Of a DNA stretch of 64,000 nt, positions 24,756 to 36,755 are shown piece after piece. The notes beneath the pieces are model-generated. The model was not told where the DNA came from. It did not search any database and was given only the letters and a program-made list of their open reading frames with translations. Each line of letters begins with the position of its first letter. Positions within the stretch are counted from its first letter, which is position 1. Both the position numbers and the translations under genes were made by a program. Origin of the DNA: Acanthochromis polyacanthus (Eukaryota; Chordata; Actinopteri; Pomacentridae); contig NC_067123.1 in the NCBI RefSeq assembly GCF_021347895.1, positions 40,044,027-40,108,026 of the forward strand, read 5' to 3'.

Positions 24756-25402
24756 GGGTGGTAAGTGGAGAACTGATGAGCCACAACATTAAAACCAGCT
24801 GCTGAACATTGTTTGGATCCCCTTTGAGCTGCCAAAACAGCTCATAGCCAATCAGACTATGATGCTGGTCGCAGATCCTTTGGGTCATGTGGGCTGTGGG
24901 GTGGAACTTGTTCCGATGCAGCCAGCAGATGCTCGGCTGGGTTGGGATCCACAAAGTTTGGAGGCTGTATCAACATTTTGGGCTCTTGTTCGTGTTCCTC
25001 TAGCTGTTCCTGAGCAGTTTTTTCAGTGTAATGAGGTATATTGTCCTGTTTAGAGGAGACTGCTGCTGTAAGGAAGCGCCCTTTGCCTTGTAGGGTCTAC
25101 AACATGTTGAAGTAACATCCACATGAAGCAGAAGAAGCAGCCATTAATCGAAATGCATTACAGCATTGTGACATGTTTGCATATGTGAGCAGGGTCAGCT
25201 CTGGAGCAGGAAGGTTTTGGAGCCTTGCTCAAGGACCCAACAATGGCAGCTCTGGGGTTTGGTCCTCTGTCTTTCTGATCAGTAACTCAGATACTGAACC
25301 ACTGATCCACCACCACCCCACATAAATACTAGGACTTTCTCTGCAGAACATTGCATGGCAATTAGATAGTAAATGACTTTCACTTGTTCCTATAGTCAAA
25401 TA

Positions 25403-25484
25403 TACACCCCCTGTCAAAAGTTTTAGGACACTTTCTCATTCAAATAAAGTAGAACCTGTCCTACAACTTCTGACAGGGCGTGTA
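25403..25484. repeat. 82-bp palindromic Tc1-type end, copy 1
   Basis: It begins TACACCCCCTGTCAAAAGTT and ends ACTTCTGACAGGGCGTGTA. The two halves are imperfect inverted repeats, bordered by TA. It resembles a minimal Tc1-type MITE consisting only of its termini. Confidence 0.8.
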
Positions 25485-25870
25485 TCTACCAAATTTGGTA
25501 CACATATGTAGCACATCAGGCTGAACAAAAAAGTCAGTGACAGCCACATTCCAAACCCAACAGGAAGTGAGCTATTTTGTGTTGAATTTCAGATTTTGCC
25601 CATTTTTCATGGTTTTCTCGAGTGAACTCCTCCCAGGGGGAAACTCCGATTCACCTCAGATTGGGCCAGTACATACAGGAGGCCTTAATGATCCAAAGTT
25701 CTTAAAATCTTTTTCCAAAGTCAGAGGGCGTGTCCGTGGCGGCCTCTGGAATTTTGATCCTTCGCCATGAAATTTCAAATGCTGTGTAAATGCCCTGAAC
25801 ATGCTCCAATCTGCCTGAAACTTTACATGTATGATCAGAGTCCTGCCCTGATCACATCCATATGATGAAA

Positions 25871-25952
25871 TACACCCCCTGTCAAAAGTTGTAGGACGGG
25901 TTCTACTTTATTTGAATGAGACAGTGTCCTAAAACTTTTGACAGGGGGTGTA
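25871..25952. repeat. 82-bp palindromic Tc1-type end, copy 2 (inverted)
   Basis: This is the reverse complement of copy 1 with about four differences. It ends ACTTTTGACAGGGGGTGTA. The two copies enclose 386 bp of unrecognised sequence, forming a larger inverted-repeat unit of 550 bp. Confidence 0.8.
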
Positions 25953-26423
25953 TGAAGATTAACCACATCTTCTCAACTGTCCATAGGTAGGCTTCCTCTA
26001 AAGAGGATTTGATGTTCGTGTTGACCTTTGTAGTGGTGAAACATGTCCAGTAACATCCACATTGATCAGTCTTGTGTTGCAAATATATGGTCCAGACGTG
26101 GCCATCAAACCGGCCGATGGAGTCTGGTGCCGTGTAGTTCCTGGAGCACCTCCTCTTTTTGTCTTTTTGCATCCTTCCTATGGGATGGAAATAGAGGTGC
26201 GTTGGTTCCACACGCCAATCAAAGGTCCAGACGTGTAAAGCAGGAAGCCCTCCACATTAAGGATGGACTTCGTTGTGGTCAGACTTTGGGATGATCTCGG
26301 TATCCAGGGTGTTCAACTTCACCGGGTTCTCCAGGCATGCATAGATCATACTCATCATGGCAGCGATGACATTTTACTTCTTGAAGCCATCTGTACCGAC
26401 TTCAGTCTGATCTTGGGGCTTGA

Positions 26424-26997
26424 TAGCCTAGCCGCGCTAGACCCATGTTCTGAAGACGCAAGGGTCTAGGGAAGCTCGACAGGGAGGGAGGCGGGCTAAA
26501 AGGTTGTCTTTCAAATCCCTCTGCAGCAATTGGGTAGGTATACAACCAATCAGCGCAACGAATAGGCTGACGTAGTTTCTAGAGCGCCGGTGGATTGTGG
26601 CTAAGTCCCATTAGCTTCCCAACCAGCGGAGCCAACTGGTATATTAAGGATTTGCCATATCCTGTTGGCATAAGTCCAAATACGTCTTTCTTCTCAATGA
26701 AACACTTCAGTGCTGTCCTTTGTTTATCTTTCAAGTTGAATTTTAGCTTCAAATCTTTAAGGGCTGTGGCCAAAGCGGAGTCGAAAGATAACTGTTTATT
26801 GTGCGCCGGTTGTTTCTGTCAGAATCGTCGCGCCTCTGTCGTCACTTCGTTACGCCCGCCTTCTGACTCTACACTTCATGGTGATTGGTCCGGCCAGTTT
26901 TAGGAGAATCCAGCCTCAAGCCTTATGGAGGGTAACTAGACCCACCCTGGCAGAGAATTAAATTCGTTGCCGTGGGTTGTCTAGCGCGGCTAAGCTA
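26424..26997. mobile_element. 9-bp-TSD inverted-repeat element, copy D (574 bp), helicase-bearing
   Basis: It is flanked by perfect 9-bp repeats GGGGCTTGA (26415-26423 and 26998-27006). The ends are TAGCCTAGCCGCGCTAGA and GCGCGGCTAAGCTA. It is nearly co-linear with copy C in reverse orientation. It lies in grin2d intron 3, inside a degraded Tc1-like region. Confidence 0.93.
26579..26773 (-). pseudogene. RecQ-like helicase fragment with Walker A motif (copy D)
   Basis: This 64-codon minus-strand frame has the intact core FGLMPTGYGKSLIYQLAPLV, the Walker A box of RecQ-type helicases with the usual Tyr. Compared with copy C it differs at two residues (Tyr/His, Leu/Val). Flanking coding sequence for motifs Ia to VI is absent. 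It is a captured fragment inside a non-autonomous element and is not expected to be translated. Confidence 0.8.
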
Positions 26998-28371
26998 GGG
27001 GCTTGAAGGAGTCGTCCTGATGGACCACACAGCAGCTGGGCAAGTGTCAAGGAACATCCACACGAATGCAGAAACTCAAGGTTTCCCAGCAGAACATCTC
27101 ATAGTAACAAGACGATCAATCACTTCACCTATTAGTGTTTTAATCAGATTAGACCAGATAATCTGTATTGTCTGTCCCAATGGTGACAGAAATTCTTCTT
27201 CTAACATGGCTAAAAGGCAGCAGATACAGATTTACCCTTTTTAATGCTGTGGCTCATTTTGCCGTGTGCATAATTTTTGTTCGACTAATCTTTTAAAAAA
27301 AATATTCCAATTTCACACTGGAAGGCCTCACATTTTAGCCTCATCAATGTCCATCTTGGGTGAATGTGTTTGACATCATGTGTAGTTTTGTAGTGATTGA
27401 ATTAATCAAATGTCAGAGCACAAGAGAAATAACTGCACAACTCACCTCCATAATTAATCAACTCAACAGTCCATAAATTGTCCATAATGGAAGCTATTAT
27501 GACTTAGCTGCTCTGATTAAATTATAGCTTGTATATATTATACAAAGACTTGATCAAATATCTACTCTGTTATATGAGAAGGGTCACTAATGTTTCGGCA
27601 TTTTTCAGCTGTTTGAGTTTTGTAGTCAACAGATTTGCCGTTTTGCTTTCTCTCATTAAGTTTCCAGCAGCAGCAGGCAGGTTTATTCTTTTTGCCAAAA
27701 ACGCTGTGTTCAAACAACTAAACACCAAATGGCAGCAAAGGTTTGCTAGCAGCTGGTGAACACGGCGGAGCGTTTAACAGCTAAAGGGCCACATTCTCCC
27801 TCAGAGGTTATTTGAAACTGAGCTAACAATACCTGATTAGTGCTAATGCTGCACAGCATCTGTCAGACTGTGTAAGAAGAAAACTGTAAACAGCAGCTGT
27901 ATAGTCTGTTACACCAATGAACCCGCAGACCTGTTGACGGGCTCTAAATTCACACCAAAGTTACACAATTTATCACAGTAAGAGACTAAAAACAGGACAA
28001 ACAGTCGGATTGTTAACTTTCTGATATTCTTGGACTGATTATGTGTGACTTTGTTGGACCAAAAACAACCAAATCTAAGCGTAGAATTCTGCTATTTAAT
28101 CAAAATCACTCATTTCTGCGTGCTTCATTTCAAGTTTGATCAAAACCGAACGTTTTCTCGAACCGCATTCCGTTTAAAATGAAAACATTTAATCATTTTC
28201 AGTGCAGCTGTGGAGCCATGACCGACTCGGCTCTGACTAAAAATCACATGACAAAAAATCCATCATTTTTCAGCTGAACTGCAGCAGTGTTAACGCAGAG
28301 CAGAGAGGAGGCAAACATAACACAGATCTAAAGTAAAATATCAAAAGTAACGCCTGGAAAAACGTTGAACA

Positions 28372-28960
28372 AAGCAAAGAATATATTTCCTCCGTCGCCT
28401 GCAGTCGTTCGGAGCCTCTCGTCAGGTGTTCCTTCTGTTTTATACCTCTGTCATTCTCAGTGTCCTGCAGTATTTTAATGCACTGTGGTACAACCTTCTG
28501 TCTGAAACTGTTAAATCTAGAATGAGACAGCTGATTAAGATCTGCTCAAAGATAGTGGGACAGTCCCTGCATGGACAATATGAAACTTCATATCATAACA
28601 CTGTGCAGCTGGCTAAGAACATCGTCGCTGACCCTAGCAATGTCCTAAATTTGGAATATGTGCTCTTAACATCAGGGCGTCGGTACCGTGTACCCGGCTT
28701 TAACAAGGTCCAATTAAGAAACTCCTTTGTCCATCAGTCCATCCTAAAATTAAATAGTTAAAACTGCAGTTCAATCTACAAAATCAAATTAAAGTGGACA
28801 ATGGTGAGTGGACAATGGTTTTATATGTAAATGTTGTATGTTAAATGTCTGTCAAGTGTTATTGTGTCTGTGGGTGGCGGAGCTGCCGAACATGTTAAAC
28901 AAATTTTAGGTCTCTGATCTGATTATAAAGTTTCTATTTATCTATCTATCTATCTATCTA
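28372..28960 (+). pseudogene. LINE reverse-transcriptase C-terminal fragment with 3' tail
   Basis: The frame 28372-28761 reads QRIYFLRRLQSFGASRQVF, LLFYTSVILSVLQYFNALWY, a CSKIVGQSL stretch and ends with LLTSGRRYRVPGFNK, NSFVHQSILKLN and a stop. The FY-SVI-SVL, CSKI-G and L-SGRRYRVP motifs are the C-terminal end of L2/CR1-like RT ORFs common in fish. A 3' UTR of about 180 bp ends in a (TCTA)n tail at 28937-28960, as expected for 5'-truncated retrotransposition. It cannot be active. Confidence 0.85.
28937..28960. repeat. (TCTA)n microsatellite at LINE 3' end
   Basis: Six TATC units immediately follow the LINE 3' UTR and fit a LINE tail that has become a microsatellite. Confidence 0.9.
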
Positions 28961-31900
28961 TGAACGTGTTGATTCCAGGCTTTTTTCATTTTTTGTAAAA
29001 TAAATAACAAAAAATAAACAGTTAGGACACTTTTTTAACCCTTTCTTCTCGTCATGGCTGTACTTTTCCCATAAAGGTGCAGGACTTTATACTGCAGCGA
29101 AAAATGAGCCCACAGTGATTAAAACTGTGACAGGAGCAAAAAACAACCAGGGACTGCTTGAGGTTTACAGGATTTATGTACCAAAGTTTACACTTTGCCC
29201 TCCCCCCCCCCCAAGCGGCCACTTATTGCCCCTTTAACTAAAATCAGACATTTTCAGTAAAACAGCCTCAAAGTTAAGCTGGCAGGAGAAACGCTGCAGT
29301 TTGTCACAGATCCAGGTTTATTTATTGGTCCTGCAGCCGTGATATGAGCACACAGGTACAGGGCAACTTTTTATTTCATTTCTCTTTAAATTCTCTGCTT
29401 TCCTGACGGATTTTCTTACAAACTGTGAGAACTACATCTGGGTATCGAACTGAAAATGCGTTTGTCCCACTGAGAGTTTTAAAGCGGGTATTGATCATCA
29501 CAATCTTTTCCACTTGTTCTTTTTTTGTTCCTAATTCAAATCGCATACAAGAAAATAACTAACTAACTTTCAAAAAACATGGCTTGGTCGTGAAGATTTG
29601 ATTGCCAGTGCGGCTGGGACCGGCCAGCACGGACGCCGTGAGGTTCTAATGTCAGTAATTTCAATATCAATAACAGCAAAGAAGGAACAAAAAAAAACTG
29701 TAAGTAGTGTCTGCTGCACTGTTTGATTTGTCATGCATTTGTTACTCAGTTGTGAAAAACTGAAGTGAATCAGACATGCAGAGTTAAAACAGCACGTCTG
29801 CTAGCTTGCTTACCAGTCACAACAGCAGATACCAATCATCAGCTGATGTCTGCGGCATGCTAATCGACGGCGGCGGGCTTTGAAGTAAATAAATGGCCCA
29901 TGCAGCACCCCAGCCTCCCCCGTGCTTCAGAGATTATTCATAAAAGACACGTAAGATTAATAATTTTGCATTAGCTGCGACAGAGGTGTGTCAGGGCGGC
30001 GAGGCATGTTTATGTTTAGCAGGAGGGAGATGAATTCTTTGGGGGCTCTGGAAGCTAATTTTAATTTCTGGTGTCAATGAAATACAGATTGTTCGCATCA
30101 AGATACCAACTGTTAGTGAGAGGAAAGAGAAGCAGAAGAAAGTGAGGATGAGAGGGACGAGAAGAAGAAGAAGAAGAAGCCTCAGCGGGACACAGTTGGT
30201 TCTGTCTGAATTATGCTCCTATCACAGAGCAGACGAAGCGGTTTTAATCAGTGATTAAACACCTAGTGTGTGTGCTCATGAAACGGGGCTTTTAACATAG
30301 ACGCACACTGCAGGGCCGGTCCAATTCACACACACTATTCAGCGCTAAACCTGCACTATAATCCCGCTATCGATGCTTTGTGAGGCAGTAGCCTTTGGTT
30401 TCCCATCAAAGGATGGAGCACCAAGGGAGGATTATGAAAAAGTTGGCACGCAGCCCCAGCAGCAGCAGCATTTGAAAACAGCCCATTGACAAGGTGGAAG
30501 CAACACCGCAAAGGATAAAAACCAGCAGCACAATAGAGGATGAATTAAGTCTGCTGACAGAAGGATCCTACGAACCAAATCAAATCAAATTCGATGTCAT
30601 GTCTCACCTCTGAATGTTGCACAACAGTAGGGTTTGACTGGGTTCAAGTGTCCAAAAGAGAAACGCCAAACAGGAACAAGCCGGGGTTACTCATGACAAA
30701 TGTCTGTTCCAGTTCCCGCCTCCCTCCCTGCCGAGGGTAACTAGACCCTTGTGTCTTCAGAGCTGGGTCTAGCAATTTGAAGTAATACTTGTACTTCCAA
30801 TTGAGTTGATGGTTGCAACTCATTACTTCCACAAATGGTGCATATGATGACAACCAAAGCTTCTCAGGAGAAAAAACATTGCATCTCCATAATGCTGTTT
30901 TTCAGAAGGGCATCCGGCATTGCCAGTGGGCAAAACAAACACTCTGGTGGACACACCCCCAAACAGAGCAGACCAGCTCACTGAGAATCAAGAACAGTGG
31001 TCAGAAAATGGTTCAAATGAGCTGCATACACAAAGTAACTACGGCTACTCCTAAGAACAATAGTCCTGGAGAAAAGGAGGTAAATACAGAATTGAAAAGA
31101 AAAGAAAATACAGGGGAAAAAAGTTATTTTTTCAAGGACATGCACTCATATGCTGTTGCTAAAAATACCAAATTTAGATGGATGAGTCCGACCCTGGAAT
31201 AAAGAACCCAATACCTGGAGGGCAACGTGAGAGGAAATAAAGAAAAAAGTAAAAGCACATCCTTGGAGGCGATCCAAAAACTTTCCCTGTGCATCGCTGG
31301 CCGTGTCAGTTTAGCGCTGCAGCTCTGGACATTTTAGTGAGAATATTTAATAACACAGCAGCAGCGGGTCCGTCCTCGGTCGACAAACAAACAAACTTTA
31401 GCACCGACACATCGAAGTGGTTTGAAGTGGCGTCTGATATTTCCAGCACGAGTCGAAGCCTCTGAAAACAATCGATGCGTTTGAAACTAATTGTGACACC
31501 TGCAGCAGGTTTGAGCTGCTAAACGGGCTTCGGATCGATGGAGAGATGAGCAGATTAGAATGAAGAGCAGCCAGCCACGGTCAGCCGCCGTCACTCTCAC
31601 CCTTCATTTCCTGATTTGTTTCAATAGATAGCAGCGCAAGCTCGAGGAATACTTTCAGCTGGATATTTAATTCGGTTTTACACCTGGATTCTGATTCTTT
31701 CTTCTGATCTTGACTGTGGACATGTGAAGTCCATTCAGCGCCTCACTCTTCAACTTTTCATATCACTTTCATTACATTACATCATGTTCACTCCGGCCCT
31801 TTTGATTTCAGTCCGCTCTCCCCCCACTCCTTTTTTTTACGTCTTTCTTTCTCCTTTTCATAGACATTATTTTGACAAAGGTCATTTACACTGACAACGT

Positions 31901-32640
31901 TAAAAAAAAGGACGAGAGCCAGGAATGAATATGAACAAAACGGGTACGAGGTGAAAGAGACGGACAGACGAGATAAGGCTCGGCTACAAAGAAACCAAGG
32001 TTGGTGGAGAAGGAAGAAAAAAAAAGATCCTGTGGTGCCCAGAAACTGTGAAAGACACAGTTTGGAAGATATGGCTCTCCTCTGGACGGTGTTTTATTCT
32101 CTGCAGCTTTCAGGTTTAACAGCAGCCTCTTCATTTGTAACCTTTTATGCTTTTAAAGGTTAGAAAAAGTTTCCTAGCGATGGATCGCTGCACCGCACAA
32201 TTTCTGAAGTCTGTTCCAAGCTGCACTTTGAGGCTGCTAAATGAGAGCTTTAGAATATTTAGATGGATGCTTCACCATCAGAACGCAGTGAAAAATGAAA
32301 ACTGTACGTGTGACGGGTCTTCAAACAACATGTAAGTACTGAAAAAGTCAGTAAGTAAGCTCCTGAGCACTACGCTACCACTCATTAAAAAGTAACCCTC
32401 ATATTTTCTTGTGCCGATGTTTGTATGTTTAATTAGACCTGCAGAGTTAGTGATTTTGATGAAATATTATGACTTTAAGGTCAGATTTGGTTCAGTTTTC
32501 AGACAGGATGGCATATCAGGTATTCAGTGATGATGGAAAGTGGTGTAATCTTGATGATTTAAAAAAAAAACAAAACGCTGGCACACCTTTCAGAAAATGC
32601 ATTTTGAACACAAAAACTGTTGTCTTTAAAGCACCTATAC
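28961..32640. other. No gene seen; grin2d intron 3
   Basis: Apart from a C-run (29203-29213), a GAA tract (30162-30179) and the truncated copy G, no repeats or coding regions are recognised. The stretch at 29800-30550 is comparatively non-AT-rich and repeat-poor. Confidence 0.5.
30716..30773. mobile_element. Truncated end of the 9-bp-TSD family (copy G)
   Basis: A fragment of about 58 bp (CCGCCTCCCTCCCTGCCGAG ... GGGTCTAGCA) matches the end module seen at 59263-59316, including the subterminal palindrome with CTAGACCCTTGTGTCTTCAG. The opposite end and TSD are not present. Confidence 0.7.
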
Positions 32641-33620
32641 CAGGGGTCGGCAACCTTTAACACTCAAAGAGTCATTTCGACCCGTTTCCCACAGAAAAGA
32701 AAACACTGGAAGCCGCAAAATCCTTTGAGCATTTAAAATGAAGACAACACTGCATATATCACTTTCTTACCTCTATGCCCTTGTTGATCAGTCGTGATTA
32801 ATTAATTACAAAGGCTCTTATTAGATAGATTCATTTTTTTAATTGTGTCCTACCACTAATATGTATCTTACTTGGTTAATGTCATTTTTGCTCCTGGACC
32901 TCATATGTTACATAATGTTAGCTGGAAATCAATATTTTGCGAATGTCTATTTAACTTGTAAAATCTGTTTATCTTAAGCTAATAACTTTTCTCCGGTAAG
33001 TCTCTGCCCTATTTTCCAAGACGACACTCCTCTGACTCTCTGACCTGCTGCCTGGATGCTGGACGTGACATCGAGCCGTGCTCTCGCGAGTAACGTCGTA
33101 TTAACCCGACATATCAAAGAGTAGATACTGAGCAAGACAGTTATCCGTAGTTTACCTTAGTACTCACGAGTACCCGACACAATGCAGGACTCTGCTGTGA
33201 AGGCGGAGACGTGCGGCAGTGGTGCGGCAGGAGTGACGGCTAGAATTTAGGAATGGTGGCCGCCGCTGCTGAATGAATGCAGAGCAAACACTGGGATCCA
33301 AAGATCAACAGGACTCCAAATGAATACATGCAGGCCGGCGAGTGTCGGAGATTGACGCATATTTTGACAGACGAAAATTTAAAACGTTTTATTTTGAAGT
33401 TACAAGATCACCATAATCTTCAAATTTAGAATTAAATTGTCAAAAATTAACAATCTAAAAATAAATAAATTCGAATTAAATAGTCTGCTGATTATTTATT
33501 TTCCAAAGCTACAGGGAGCCGCAACAGAGGGACGAAAGAGCCGCATGCAGAGCCGCATGCAGAGCCGCATGCAGAGCCGCATGCAGAGCCGCATGCAGAG
33601 CCGCGGTTTGCCGACCCCTG
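32641..33620. mobile_element. hAT-like CAGGGGTCGGCAAC element
   Basis: It starts CAGGGGTCGGCAACCTTTAA and ends GGTTTGCCGACCCCTG. The flanks ACCTATAC and ACCTCTGC are 6/8 identical with TA centred in one, consistent with an old 8-bp TSD. The element is 980 bp with no coding region, and includes a 12-bp tandem repeat near its right end. It lies in grin2d intron 3. Confidence 0.85.
33541..33600. repeat. CCGCATGCAGAG x5 tandem repeat
   Basis: Five perfect 12-bp units lie inside the hAT-like element, derived from its GAGCCGC terminus-proximal sequence. The units contain the palindromic SphI-type core GCATGC. Confidence 0.98.
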
Positions 33621-33856
33621 ACCTCTGCCCTAACACAGCTGGACTCACCAATACTACATCTGTGCACATTGAAATTTTGAGTTTTTTACTCCTACTTTTG
33701 ATTTAAAAAAACAAACTGCATCAACTCATTTCATGTTGTGAGACTTTTTCGGAAGTGAAGTTCTGTTGAGAACTTCAGCAAAGAACGGGACACTCCAGGA
33801 GAACAGAGGAGCAGCTGTTAAATGTTGTGGTTCCACTGCAGAGATCCCAGCTATGT

Positions 33857-33902
33857 GTGATTATGTGTGTGTGATGGTGTGTGTGTGTGATGGTGTGTGT
33901 AA
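33857..33902. repeat. GTGTGTGATG/GT microsatellite
   Basis: Interrupted GT runs with GATG spacers (TGTGTGTGATGGTGTGTGTG). No gene nearby. Confidence 0.9.
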
Positions 33903-34350
33903 CCAGCCCTGGGGGTGTCCATAGAAATTAATAGCATGGCCTCAGTCGGCCCTTATTAAGGCTTTTACTGTGAGCGAGGGGCCAGTTCTACTGCTGCTCT
34001 CCTCAGAACCTTTCCTCTGGTGGAAACACCTGAAGAAGAAACTTCTGCTGCTGTGTGTCACAACTGGAGGATCTGACATAACTGATGAAGCTGGTATTGA
34101 GTTTATAAGACACATCTGTTATTAAATGTCTGTCTTTTTGCAGCACACTGAAGCAAAGGAAGAAAGAATGAATACACTATCAGTCTCATCCAGTGCTTTT
34201 TATTTATTTATATTATTTTCTACATTGTAGATTAATACTGAAGATTAACACTTTTTGGTTTACAGCATAATTCCATGTCTGTTCTTTCATCGTTTTGATG
34301 TCTTCAGTATTGTTTTGAATGAGAAGGTGTGTCAGACTTTGGACTGGTAG

Positions 34351-34450
34351 ATTCAAGATTCAAGAGTTTTATTGTCATATACTAGAAATTACAGTGAAAT
34401 GCTTGCGTCTCTCATTCCCAATAACAGTGCAAAAAAAAAAAGAACACACA
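34351..34450 (-). mobile_element. LINE 3' tail remnant
   Basis: AAGATTCAAGAGTTTTATTG, TCATATACTAGAAATTACAG and TGAAATGCTTGCGTCTCTC, followed by a poly-A run, resemble the antisense 3' end of a common fish L2-type retrotransposon. It has no coding part. Confidence 0.5.
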
Positions 34451-35484
34451 ACAATCAAGATAAAATAGAACAGTATAAAATATGCAAATGAGGTGGGTTG
34501 TGCAAAATGTTCAGGTTATTTGGAGTGTACATTTTAAGATTTGTAAAATGAAATTCAGGCAAGATGGCTAGTCTGACAAGAAGAAAACTCCGGTTGTGTT
34601 CCAGTCTGGTTTGATCATTTTGTGTATTCAGGCTCAGTTTCTTCCACCAACTTTCAGAAGCCTTTAGCCTTTAACAGAACCGAAACGCAAAACCTTCCAG
34701 CAGGTCTGAAAGGCACATTGTCTTTATAATATCACCAAATCACACTATTTATCAGCCAGAAAGTGTACAAAAAAAAGAGAACAGTCTGATCTTGAACTTT
34801 CCATCATCCTTGAACTACTCATCTGTGATGTTCAGTTTGGAAAATCACACAAAAATCGAAACCTTAAATCACAATATTTAAAGAAAATCACTCATTTAAA
34901 AATCCCCAAGAAATAAACTATTTGTAGTAGAAGCCATGACTGACTAACAGCGACATGACAAAAACCTGACTTTTAGTCTGAACTGCAGGCAGTGTTTCCA
35001 CCGAGCAGAGAGGGAACGGAAACTACATAAAACTGTAAGTAATAAAATATCTATAGCATGTAGAGCCTCTTTTTTCCTCCAGTATTAGTAACACCCGTGG
35101 GGGCTTGGAAAAATGTTACACATGTTGATTTCTGTTTTTTATTTTTTTGTTTTTTGTAGAATAAATTTTAAAAAACACCTTTTTTTCCTTTTCTTTAATG
35201 GGCTATGGCAATATAACTGCATCATCCCGCACAGAGGACATTTCTGAGTGCTCTCTACTTACATTCATGGTTGTACCCTTTCCAGAGAGGTGCAACACTT
35301 TTTAATAAAGTGAAAAAAGAATGCCCAGAAGCTGCTTGGAGCTCAGAGGGTGTGTGGTTTTATGGGATGTTAGCGGCCTGCTGTTTGTCTGGAGCCCTGG
35401 TTTGATGCAACAGCTGACCGGCATCATACATAAATATAATATTTAGAATTAGTTTGAACAAACAAAAGTTTTGATTCCTACAAG

Positions 35485-36027
35485 TAGGGCTGGGCGATAT
35501 GGCCAAAAAATAAAATCTTGATTTTTTTTTAGTCATCTTGGAAGATTCTGATTTTAATGGATTTTTGTTGTTTCTTTGCGCTCTGTTTGCTATGGCTAGT
35601 GCTAGCCATGCCGTACTCTTCCCATTCTTTAGGATGCCTCTGTCCAAGGTGCTGAAAGAGGTTAGTTGTGCTGCTACTCTTCGTTTTCACAGTACTTTTG
35701 CAAACCTTGCACATGACTGTAGTTTGCTCTGTGTCAGTCTTGTCAAAGCCGAACCACTTCCATTTAATCGATGTAACATGAGGCCCTTTTCTCACGACCA
35801 ACTCTTCGTCTGCTGTTCTGTCCGCCATGACGGGGGTGTGAGTGTTTTGGTGGAAGGAGATGAGAGGCGGAAGCAAACGCCAGTGCACAAGTCGTGAAAG
35901 ACAGAAGAAGAATCTGTATTGTTATATATTTAAGCTCGATTCGATTTTACGATTTGGCAAATTTTCAAATCGTCAGGTTTTAAAAACGCGGATTAATCGA
36001 ATTAATTCGATTTATCGCCCAGCCCTA
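35485..36027. mobile_element. hAT element TAGGGCTGGGCGAT with BED exon
   Basis: It starts TAGGGCTGGGCGATATGG and ends TTATCGCCCAGCCCTA, so it has TIRs of about 17 bp. The flanks CCTACAAG (35477-35484) and CCTATAGG (36028-36035) are 6/8 identical. The 543-bp element keeps only the N-terminal BED zinc-finger frame of the transposase. It lies in grin2d intron 3. Confidence 0.88.
35529..35828 (-). pseudogene. BED zinc-finger fragment of a hAT transposase
   Basis: From ATG 35828, 99 codons read MADRTADEELVVRKG, then WKWFGFDKTDTEQTTVMCKV, then CKSTVKTKSSSTTNLFQHLG and QRHPKEW. The W-x-x-F-G pair, C-x2-C and H-x4-H spacing are the BED zinc finger of ZBED/hAT proteins, used to bind the transposon ends. 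The frame then runs into Lys-rich terminal sequence and stops. The RNase H-like catalytic core and dimerisation domain are absent, so it is an internally deleted derivative. Confidence 0.85.
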
Positions 36028-36755
36028 CCTATAGGTTAGCGTAGCAAAATGTCATTATTAAACTGATGCATTGTGCACATCCCTACTTTACATTAAGTGT
36101 TGTGTGTAACCGTTCTTTTATTGGCCTGTGGTGATGCTAATTAACAGACAAAAAAAAACAACACAAAAAAACTCTTCAAACTTCAACCCATCTTGGTTTT
36201 CCATCATACTGCGATGCAATACTTCCTGAATGAACTACCAAACTAAACTGCATTTCCAAAGCTAAACTGCTTGTGATCTGAATTTGTGCTTTTCTGACAC
36301 TCCAAAAGGTCGACATTTGAAGCATTTTGTTTTCCTAGACAGTTGTGAGTTCCCAAAGGTCTCTCTGTAACCCTGTGTGGACATAAAGACGTGCTCCAGT
36401 CTAACTCTTAAAGCTCTTATTTTTAAAGAAAGCTGTGACTTTGTAAAGCTTGCAGCTGAAAGCAGGAGGTCACATTAACAATGAAATAAAGGATCTTTGT
36501 TCAAACTAAAAACCGACTCGTGCAGCCTTTACAGATGTCTGCTGCCTGAAGCCTCGGGCTACAGAGAAGTCATTTCAAGGTACGAAGCTCCTCGAAAGGA
36601 GTGGCAGGTGTTCCAGAAACTCTGATTTCTGCAGTTTAATACAGAATGTTGCAGTTTGACTTGACAAAAGTTGAATTAGTTTCAAAGTTTGATTGATGTG
36701 CACAGAAGGAAGTGACGATAAATGGAGAGAAAACACGGATTGTGGCGTTTCTCAC

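Larger units (their letters stand above)
24756..27240. mobile_element. Patchwork of a degraded Tc1-type element interrupted by later insertions
   Basis: Patches at 24775-25150, 26010-26270 and 27007-27150 resemble an old vertebrate Tc1-family transposase gene read on the minus strand. Examples are CACAACATTAAAACCAGCTG near 24782, the GGTTTCCCAGCAGAACAT segment at 27080 and repeated TAACATCCACAT. All frames are broken. The 82-bp palindromes and element copy D interrupt it. Identification is by resemblance to a common fish repeat and is moderate. Confidence 0.45.
33621..35484. other. No gene seen; grin2d intron 3
   Basis: Holds the GT microsatellite and one LINE tail (listed). The rest is unassigned AT-rich sequence. 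Confidence 0.5.
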
